NCBI RefSeq assembly: GCF_001261775.1
Contig: NZ_LN868538.1
Span: forward strand, 620,001 to 684,000
Direction: 5' to 3'
Origin: Anaeromassilibacillus senegalensis
GTDB lineage: Bacteria; Bacillota; Clostridia; Oscillospirales; Acutalibacteraceae
Length of the DNA stretch: 64,000 nucleotides
Shown piece after piece: positions 52,206 to 64,000 of this stretch (the first letter of the stretch is position 1; the number at the start of each line of letters is the position of its first letter). Below the pieces are notes generated by a model. It searched no databases. It was not told the origin of the DNA and was given only the letters and a program-made list of their open reading frames with translations. The translations under genes were made by a program, and so were the position numbers.

Positions 52206-52734
52206 TTAAAATATTTTATAGAGCACCTGGCCGTATTCCACCAGCTGCCCGTTTTCCACACAAACGTCCACGATCTCGCCGTCCGCATCGGCGGTGATCT
52301 CATTGAGCAGCTTCATCGCCTCCACCACGCAGAGCACGTCGCCTTTTTTGACCTTGCTGCCCACCTTGACGAACGGCTCCGCCTCCGGGGAAGGCGCTTC
52401 ATAAAACACGCCCACCATGGGGGATTTGATCTCCTTAAGGCTGTTAAAGTCCACCGGGGCCGCGTCCTGCACCGGAATCGCCTGCGGAGCCGGAGCGGCA
52501 ACCGCCGCCGGGGCCGGAATCGCCGGATGGGTTGTTAAAGTCCACCGGGGCCGCGTCCTGCACCGGAATCGCCTGCGGAGCCGGAGCGGCAACCGCCGCC
52601 GGGGCCGGAATCGCCGGAGCCGCGGCACAGGCGGTTTCCAACCGGATACAGTTTTCTCCCTCTTTGATTTCCATCAAGCCGAGGCCGCTTTCCTGCATGA
52701 TCTGGGCCAACTCTCTGATTTCCTCTATTTTCAT
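52206..52734 (-). CDS. accB: Biotin carboxyl carrier protein, frame broken by a tandem duplication
   Basis: The N-terminal part ([20 protein letters not shown] ...) and an Ala/Pro linker read in one frame from 52734; the biotinyl domain ([20 protein letters not shown], biotin Lys in [11 protein letters not shown]) reads in another to 52206. Between them a 91-bp tandem duplication (52442-52618) of the Ala/Pro linker breaks the frame. Without one copy the gene is 438 bases, 145 residues, the normal AccB length. As drawn no full-length carrier can be made, which would be lethal for this pathway unless another accB exists. Confidence 0.88.
52442..52618. repeat. 91-bp tandem duplication inside accB
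   Basis: The 86 bases at 52442-52527 recur identically at 52533-52618; five unmatched bases lie between. The 91-base period shifts the frame. Total identity contrasts with the decayed copy in the Clp gene. Confidence 0.93.
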
Positions 52735-52746
52735 GGGAACGCCTCC

Positions 52747-53985
52747 TTAACCGTTGTACTTTTTGAAGGCCAGGCAGGCATTGTGGCCGCCAAAGCCCAG
52801 ATTGGTGGAAAGCGCGTACTCCAGTTCGACCTTGCGCGCCGTGTTCGGCACATAGTCAAGATCGCACTCCGGGTCCGCCTCCTGATAATGGATCGTCGGC
52901 GGTACGACGCCGTTCTGCAGCGCAAGTGTGCAGACAATCGCTTCCAGCGCGCCGGTCGCGCCCAGCATATGGCCCGTCATGGACTTGGTGGAACTGATCG
53001 GCGTCTGTCTGGCGCGTTCCTCGCCCAGCGCCTTTTTAAACGCCAGCGTCTCTGTTTTGTCATTGAGCGGCGTGCTGGTGCCGTGCGCATTGATGTACAG
53101 CGCTGCACCCTCCGGAATTCCAGCCTCCCGCATGGCCTGCTTGACCGCATTGGCGGGGCCGACGGCCTCCGGGTGCGGCGCGGTGACGTGGTGTGCATCG
53201 TTTGTGTTGCCGTAACCGCAGACCTCCGCATAAATCTTTGCGCCGCGCTGCACGGCGTGCTCGTATTCCTCCAGGATCAGGACCGCGCTGCCCTCACCCA
53301 TGACAAAGCCGCTGCGGCGCTTGTCAAACGGCATGGAGGCATTTTCCGGGTCGTTTGTGGTACAAAGTGCCATACAGTTGGCAAAGCCCGCAATCGCCAT
53401 TTCATTGATGGTGGCTTCCGCGCCGCCCGCGATCATCGCGTCCGCGTAACCGTGCTTGATGGCGCGGAACGCCTCACCCACCGCGTTGGCGGAGGTGGCG
53501 CACGCGGTTACGACGCACATGGACGGCCCCTGCGCATTGTGTTTAATGGCAATGTTACCGGACGCGATATTGGTGATCATTTTGGTGATAAAGAACGGGG
53601 AAACGCCCTTCGGCCCTTTGTTCAGGAGCTTGGTGACTTCTTCCACAAAGGTGTCCATACCGCCCACGCCGGAACCGACGTAGACGCCCAAACGCTCCGG
53701 GTCCACCTTGCCCGCGATTCCGCTGTCCTGCATCGCCTGGTCGGCGGCAGCCAGCGCGTATTGTGTAAACAGGTCCGTCTTGCGCACCTGCGGTTTTTCC
53801 ATGTAGAGCAGCGGGTTAAAATCCTTTACCTCCGCCGCGATGTTAACCTTGCTGTTCGTGGTATCAAATTTTGTGATGGGGCCGATGCCGTTTTTCCCGG
53901 CGACCGCGTTTTCCCAAAAAGTGGGGACGTCGTTGCCGATCGGCGTCACCGCGCCCAGTCCCGTAATAACGACTCTTCTTTCCAT
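52747..53985 (-). CDS. fabF: Beta-ketoacyl-ACP synthase II
   Basis: A 412-residue condensing enzyme for chain elongation. Catalytic Cys is seen in CVVTACATSANAVGEAFRAI, His in YINAHGTSTPLNDKTETLAF and in SMTGHMLGATGALEAIVCT, with GFGGHNACLAFKKY at the C-terminus. It lies 30 bases after fabG and 12 bases before accB. Confidence 0.96.
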   Translation of the reverse strand: MERRVVITGLGAVTPIGNDVPTFWENAVAGKNGIGPITKFDTTNSKVNIAAEVKDFNPLLYMEKPQVRKTDLFTQYALAAADQAMQDSGIAGKVDPERLGVYVGSGVGGMDTFVEEVTKLLNKGPKGVSPFFITKMITNIASGNIAIKHNAQGPSMCVVTACATSANAVGEAFRAIKHGYADAMIAGGAEATINEMAIAGFANCMALCTTNDPENASMPFDKRRSGFVMGEGSAVLILEEYEHAVQRGAKIYAEVCGYGNTNDAHHVTAPHPEAVGPANAVKQAMREAGIPEGAALYINAHGTSTPLNDKTETLAFKKALGEERARQTPISSTKSMTGHMLGATGALEAIVCTLALQNGVVPPTIHYQEADPECDLDYVPNTARKVELEYALSTNLGFGGHNACLAFKKYNG

Positions 53986-54015
53986 TTTACTGCCTCCCGT
54001 TCTTGATTCCCATTC

Positions 54016-54756
54016 TTACATGCCCAGGCCGCCGTCCACCCGGATCACTTCGCCCGTGATGTAGGAGGCGCCTTCGCCCGCGAGGAACAACGCCAGATTG
54101 GCCACATCCTCGGGCTTTCCCATATGCCGCAGCGGAATGGATTCCACAGCGGCTTCCTTGACCTTATCGCTCAGCGCGTCGGTCATGTCCGTTTCAATAA
54201 AGCCCGGCGCAATCGCGTTGCACGTGATACCGCGTCCGCCCAGTTCCTTTGCAACCGCCTTGGTCAGGCCGACCATGCCCGCCTTTGCGGAGGAATAGTT
54301 CGCCTGCCCCGCATTGCCCATCAAGCCGGAAACCGACGTGATGTTGATGATCCTGCCGCACCGGCGCCGGAGAAAATGCCCGTAGCAGTGCTTGATCATG
54401 TGGAATGCGCCTTTCAGGTTTGTATCGATCACCGCATCGAAATCCGCTTCCTTCATGGAGCGAATCGTGCTGTCCCGTGTGATGCCCGCATTGTTGACCA
54501 GAATATCGATCTGCCCGAAGTCGGCCAGAATCTGGTCGATCGCCGCTTTGGTCGCCTCGTAGTCGGAGACATCGCAGCGGTATGCCTTTGCCATGACGTT
54601 GGTTTCCGCCAGCAATGCGCAGGTTTCCTCGGCGGCCGCCTCGTTTCCGGCATATAAAATCGCGATATTCGCGCCGTCTTCCGCCAGCTTTCTGGCGATG
54701 GCCCGGCCCAGCCCGCGGGAACCGCCGGTGACGACGGCTGTCTGATTGGTCAGCAA
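54016..54756 (-). CDS. fabG: 3-oxoacyl-ACP reductase
   Basis: A 246-residue short-chain dehydrogenase. Seen: cofactor motif VTGGSRGLGRAIARKLAE, NNAGITRDSTIRSM, catalytic Ser in INITSVSGLMGNAGQANYSS, Tyr-x3-Lys in QANYSSAKAGMVGLTKA and the IAPGFIETDMTDAL loop. It uses NADPH and reduces 3-oxoacyl-ACP. Thirteen bases follow fabD. Confidence 0.96.
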   Translation of the reverse strand: MLTNQTAVVTGGSRGLGRAIARKLAEDGANIAILYAGNEAAAEETCALLAETNVMAKAYRCDVSDYEATKAAIDQILADFGQIDILVNNAGITRDSTIRSMKEADFDAVIDTNLKGAFHMIKHCYGHFLRRRCGRIINITSVSGLMGNAGQANYSSAKAGMVGLTKAVAKELGGRGITCNAIAPGFIETDMTDALSDKVKEAAVESIPLRHMGKPEDVANLALFLAGEGASYITGEVIRVDGGLGM

Positions 54757-54769
54757 AAAAATTCCTCCC

Positions 54770-55693
54770 TTATCGTTTCAGCTGTTCCACCGCCGCACGC
54801 AGCGTCTCCGCGTCTTCTACACGGCAGACCGTTGCTTTGGGCAGCGTTTTCTTCACAAGGCCGCTCAGCGTCTTGCCGGGGCCAACTTCAACAAAATCGG
54901 TAAACCCTTCCGCGTCCAGTTTGCGCAGGATCGCCTGCCACGGCACCGGATGGTTTACCTGTTTGGCGATGTTCTCTTTGATGCCGGCTTCCTCCGCCGG
55001 ATAGCGGGAGGCCGTATAATTGGCGTACAGCGGAAGTTCCGGCGCATGGACGGAAACCTGCTGCAACTCCTCCGCCATTTGCTCCGCCGCGGTATCCATA
55101 AACGGGGAATGGAACGCACCGCTCACCGCGAGGGGCACCGCGCGGCCGCCCGCCGCCTGCACATCTTTGCACAGGGCATCCAGCTCCGCCTTTTCACCCG
55201 CCACAGAAACCTGACCGGGGCAATTGTAGTTGACCGGGTACACATTCTGATGCGCGCGGCAAAGCTCTTCTACCTGTTCGTCGCGCAATTTGAGCACTGC
55301 CGCCATCCCGCCGCCGGTCTGCTGCGTCGCCTCTTCCATAAAGGCGGCGCGCTTGCACACCAGCCGGAAACCGTCCTCCGGCGTCAGCACACCGGAAAAA
55401 GTCAGTGCTGCGACTTCTCCCAAAGAGAAGCCCGCCACCGCGTCCGGAATGATCCCCTGTGCCTTCAGCGCTTCCGCCGCCGCCAGATCTACACAATAGA
55501 CGCAGGGCTGCGTATTTTTCGTCAGGGACAGCTCTTCTTTTGTGCCGCCAAAGCACTGCTCCGCCGTACCGGGGCGGATACGGTCAGCCAGGTCAAAGAC
55601 GGCTTTCGCAGCGGGACCCGCTTCACAGAGCGATTGTCCCATACCCGGATACTGCGCACCCTGCCCGCTGAATAAAAAGGCTATTTTACCCAT
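54770..55693 (-). CDS. fabD: Malonyl-CoA:ACP transacylase
   Basis: A 307-residue transacylase. Seen: FLFSGQGAQYPGMGQSL, nucleophile Ser in DAVAGFSLGEVAALTFSG, Arg in FRLVCKRAAFMEEAT, and catalytic His in VSGAFHSPFMDTAAEQM. Its ATG lies 13 bases inside the end of fabK. Confidence 0.96.
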   Translation of the reverse strand: MGKIAFLFSGQGAQYPGMGQSLCEAGPAAKAVFDLADRIRPGTAEQCFGGTKEELSLTKNTQPCVYCVDLAAAEALKAQGIIPDAVAGFSLGEVAALTFSGVLTPEDGFRLVCKRAAFMEEATQQTGGGMAAVLKLRDEQVEELCRAHQNVYPVNYNCPGQVSVAGEKAELDALCKDVQAAGGRAVPLAVSGAFHSPFMDTAAEQMAEELQQVSVHAPELPLYANYTASRYPAEEAGIKENIAKQVNHPVPWQAILRKLDAEGFTDFVEVGPGKTLSGLVKKTLPKATVCRVEDAETLRAAVEQLKR

Positions 55694-56628
55694 TTGGCCG
55701 CACCTCCCAGGATTTCCTCCGCCTGCGCGAACAGCTCTGTGACGATTTCTTCCGCCGTTTGCTCCTTTGTGACCATCGCAGCCACCTGGCCCGCCAGGAA
55801 GGAACCGCCCTGCACATCCCCATCGCGCGCCGCCTTGCGCAGCGCGCCCGCGCCGAACTGCTCGATCTCCTCATTGGAAATGCTGGAGTCGTATTCCATG
55901 CGCGCAAACTCACGGGTAAACGGCGTTTTCAGCGCACGCACGGGATGGCCCAAACGGCGGCCCGTACTGATCGTATCAATGTCCTTTGCCTTGAGAATTT
56001 TCTCCTTATAAACAGGGCTGATGGTGCATTCCTTCGCCACCAGAAAGCGTGTGCCGATCTGCACACCTTGCGCCCCCAGCATAAACGCCGCCGCAAGCTG
56101 GCGGCCGTCCGCGATACCGCCCGCCGCGATTACCGGAATCTTCACCGCGTCGCAGACCTGCGGCACCAGCGCCATCGTCGTCAGCTCGCCAATATGGCCG
56201 CCGCTTTCGCCGCCCTCCGCAATCACCGCCGTCGCGCCGCGCTTTTCCACCAGCTTGGCAATGCCCGTGGAGGGAACAACCGGGATCACTTTGATGCCCG
56301 CTTCGATCCACGCCGCCATATATTTACCGGGATTGCCCGCACCGGTCGTCAGAACCGGAACCTTTTCTTCCACAACGACGCGCGCAACCTCCTCCACGAA
56401 GGGGCTCATCAGCATCACATTGACGCCGAAGGGCTTGCCGGTCAACTCCTTGCATTTGCGGATTTCCGCGCGGAGCTGTTCGCCGTTGGAATTCATGCCC
56501 GCGATGATTCCAAGCCCGCCCGCGTTGGAAACGGCGGAAGCCAGGCTGGCGTCCGCCACCCATGCCATGCCGCCCTGTAAAATGGGGTATTCGATCTCCA
56601 ACAGGTCACAAATCGGTGTCTTGATCAT
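55681..56628 (-). CDS. fabK: Enoyl-ACP reductase II (FMN-dependent)
   Basis: A 315-residue FMN enzyme of the nitronate monooxygenase/FabK fold that does the last reduction of each elongation cycle. Seen: YPILQGGMAWVADASLASAV, SNAGGLGIIAGMNSNGE, catalytic-type His in GGESGGHIGELTTMALVPQV and MLGAQGVQIGTRFLVAKEC. It replaces FabI, which gives triclosan resistance in known bacteria. It follows fabH by 115 bases, where many Firmicutes carry acpP, absent here. Confidence 0.93.
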   Translation of the reverse strand: MIKTPICDLLEIEYPILQGGMAWVADASLASAVSNAGGLGIIAGMNSNGEQLRAEIRKCKELTGKPFGVNVMLMSPFVEEVARVVVEEKVPVLTTGAGNPGKYMAAWIEAGIKVIPVVPSTGIAKLVEKRGATAVIAEGGESGGHIGELTTMALVPQVCDAVKIPVIAAGGIADGRQLAAAFMLGAQGVQIGTRFLVAKECTISPVYKEKILKAKDIDTISTGRRLGHPVRALKTPFTREFARMEYDSSISNEEIEQFGAGALRKAARDGDVQGGSFLAGQVAAMVTKEQTAEEIVTELFAQAEEILGGAAKWVK

Positions 56629-56743
56629 TTCTGAAAAAACTCCCTTCTATCTTAAAACAACTTCCCTTTATTTTTAGCATACTCACCAGACTAAGAACGC
56701 CGTCCGCGCCTGTTCAGGCCGTTATCAGGCATCTCTTTGCCAT

Positions 56744-57718
56744 TCAGAGTGCCGTCCATTCGATCACGCAGGCGCCGGTGGTCAATCCCCCGCCAAACGC
56801 TGAGAGTACCAGGATGTCGCCCGGCTGAAAAGTACCCTTGCGGTTCAGCTCATCCATCAGAATCGCCACGCCCGCGCCCGAGGTATTGCCGTATCGGCTG
56901 ATATTGACGCAGAAGCGTTCCGGCGGGATATTGAGTTTCTTTTTCGCCGTTTCAATGATGCGCAAATTCGCCTGATGCGGCAAGACGTAGTCCACATCCG
57001 CCTCCGTCAAACCCGCATCTTCCAGGACGGCGCGCACATCGGTGCACATGGCGTTTACCGCAAACTTATAGACCTCCTGCCCGTCCATAAACAGAAAGGA
57101 TTCTTCCGCTTCCGTCCGGTCAAACGGAGAATTCCCCCGCACATGCGGGATGCGCAGCGCGTCGGTATTTCCGTCCGTCGTAATGCGGATAGAACGCAGC
57201 CCTTCGCCTTCGCCCAGAACCGCTGCACCCGCGCCATCGCCAAAGAGTACACAGGTGCTGCGGTCCTCCCAGTCCAGCAGCTTGGACATTTCCTCCGCCG
57301 CGATCACCAGCACTTTTCTGACCCGGCCGCGCGCGAAATAACCGTCCGCCACATCCAGCGCGTAGACAAACCCGGAGCATGCGCCGTTGATATCGAATGC
57401 GGGACAGGTGGCGCCCAGCATCTTTTGCACCACGCAGGCCAGCGCAGGCGTGATATAATCGCCGCGCACTGTGGCGCAAACGATCAAATCCAGTTCTTCC
57501 GCACGAACGCCGGCATTTTCCATTGCCCTGCGGCCCGCTTCCGCCGCAAGGTCCGCCAGCGTTTCCGTTGTGCAGACAAACCGGCTTTTAATTCCCGTCC
57601 GGGTGGAAATCCATTCGTCCGACGTGTCCAGAAATACAGAAAGATCGTCGTTTGTCTGTGTGCATGCGGGATGCGCACTGCCGGTTCCTAGGATTTGAAA
57701 GCTCATATTGGGCACCAT
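56744..57718 (-). CDS. fabH: Beta-ketoacyl-ACP synthase III
   Basis: A 324-residue initiation enzyme that condenses acetyl-CoA with malonyl-ACP. Seen: TSDEWISTRTGIKSRFVCTT, catalytic Cys in FDINGACSGFVYALDVADGY, His in VDYVLPHQANLRIIETAKKK and Asn in CVNISRYGNTSGAGVAILMD. It is the first gene of the fab/acc operon. The start may be the ATG at 57718 or the one at 57706; neither has a strong ribosome site. Confidence 0.95.
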   Translation of the reverse strand: MVPNMSFQILGTGSAHPACTQTNDDLSVFLDTSDEWISTRTGIKSRFVCTTETLADLAAEAGRRAMENAGVRAEELDLIVCATVRGDYITPALACVVQKMLGATCPAFDINGACSGFVYALDVADGYFARGRVRKVLVIAAEEMSKLLDWEDRSTCVLFGDGAGAAVLGEGEGLRSIRITTDGNTDALRIPHVRGNSPFDRTEAEESFLFMDGQEVYKFAVNAMCTDVRAVLEDAGLTEADVDYVLPHQANLRIIETAKKKLNIPPERFCVNISRYGNTSGAGVAILMDELNRKGTFQPGDILVLSAFGGGLTTGACVIEWTAL

Positions 57719-57727
57719 ACTTTCTCT

Positions 57728-57810
57728 ATAGACTCGTCTATCCTGCAAAAAGGAAAGCCAAAAAAATACTTCAATTTTTTTAATTATATTGCAAATCCAA
57801 TTTTTGTCAA
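57728..57810 (-). promoter_or_regulatory. Promoter and candidate operator of the fab/acc operon
   Basis: On the minus strand TTGACA (57805-57810) and TATAAT (57783-57788) are 16 bases apart, near-consensus. Between the start site and fabH lies ATAGAC-TC-GTCTAT (57728-57741), an inverted repeat that could be an operator, though it does not match the FapR or FabT sites I know. The gap to the glycosidase gene (57811-58172) is AT-rich and holds no other gene that I can support, apart from a hairpin. Confidence 0.7.
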
Positions 57811-58017
57811 GCGGAAATTATTTCTCTCTGAGACACCAAAACATCCCTTTTTCCTCTCAAAAACATACAATCTTTCTATATCATGCAAAAATCCTTTTCA
57901 CCCCGTTTCCTTTTTAAGCAATGTCACGACAGCCTTGCTAATTTTAATTCTTCATAAATAACATAAATGTACACCCATGAAAGTTTACAAAAATGAAATC
58001 TCTGCATATTTTTACAG

Positions 58018-58062
58018 AACAGAGGAACCCCCAGCCCTGACCGGGCCGGGGGTTCCTCTGTT
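58018..58062. terminator. Hairpin between fabH and the glycosidase gene
   Basis: A perfect 15-bp stem (58018-58032 with 58048-58062) with a GC-rich loop and T run on the plus strand. The glycosidase gene enters from the minus strand, where only a short T tract follows. Confidence 0.6.
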
Positions 58063-58172
58063 TTTGATGGGGATTCTTTTACTATTACGGTCGACTCAAC
58101 TCATCAGCCAATCGTCAGACCTCCGGTCGGGACGCGCTCCGGCGGCCCTGTCAACCAGTTTGTCCGATATTC

Positions 58173-64000
<5,828 letters not shown>

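Overview
The window reads as chromosomal DNA of a fairly GC-rich low-GC-phylum anaerobe (Firmicutes, class Clostridia, probably Oscillospiraceae/Ruminococcaceae-like). This rests on AsrABC sulfite reductase, a FabK-type fatty acid operon with an acetyl-CoA carboxylase cluster, an ECF transporter module next to truA, an SLH-domain protein, PerR-box catalase control and strong GGAGG ribosome sites. The assignment is by family and gene order, not by a database search. No prophage, CRISPR array, integrase, transposase or classical defence system is visible.

Layout. 1-5.9 kb: small metabolic enzymes (esterase, VOC protein, nitroreductase), an AI-2E family permease, a ROK regulator and a Gfo/Idh/MocA oxidoreductase with a structured leader. 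6.4-9.3 kb: asrABC. 9.9-10.4 kb: five tRNA genes (transcribed Gly-Arg-His-Gln-Lys). 10.6-15.8 kb: a Clp ATPase, pgsA, cvpA and a DUF5711-like protein. 15.8-21.4 kb: an operon running glmM, methyltransferase, ecfA1, ecfA2, ecfT, truA. 21.5-24.1 kb: ruvCAB plus a NIF3/CutA-like small protein. 24.2-24.8 kb: an array of hairpin repeats. 25-33.6 kb: double-domain PPK2, split threonine/serine exporter, mutY, amidohydrolase, and a three-gene operon of hydrolase, acyltransferase and DUF6320-like protein. 33.6-40.3 kb: DEAD-box helicase, RlmI-type methyltransferase, two tandem copies of an unknown membrane protein, an ATPase/kinase and catalase. 40.5-47.8 kb: a MacAB-like efflux operon headed by a 39-residue membrane protein and an SLH protein, divergent from a two-component system. 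47.9-57.8 kb: the full fab/acc operon with degV coupled at its end. 58.2 kb to the edge: a very large secreted GH2 glycosidase, cut by the window.

The strongest unusual signal is a set of three local tandem duplications (206, 112 and 91 bp) that each shift the reading frame of an important gene: the Clp ATPase, the efflux adaptor and accB. In all three, deleting exactly one copy restores a full-length reading frame. Since accB should be essential in this pathway, assembly seams are the most economical explanation, and genuine slippage variants the alternative. The most interesting uncharacterised biology is the hairpin array at 24.2-24.8 kb, whose six stems vary in compensatory fashion, the structured leader at 5.93-6.03 kb, and the recently duplicated unknown membrane protein pair at 37.2-38.1 kb.
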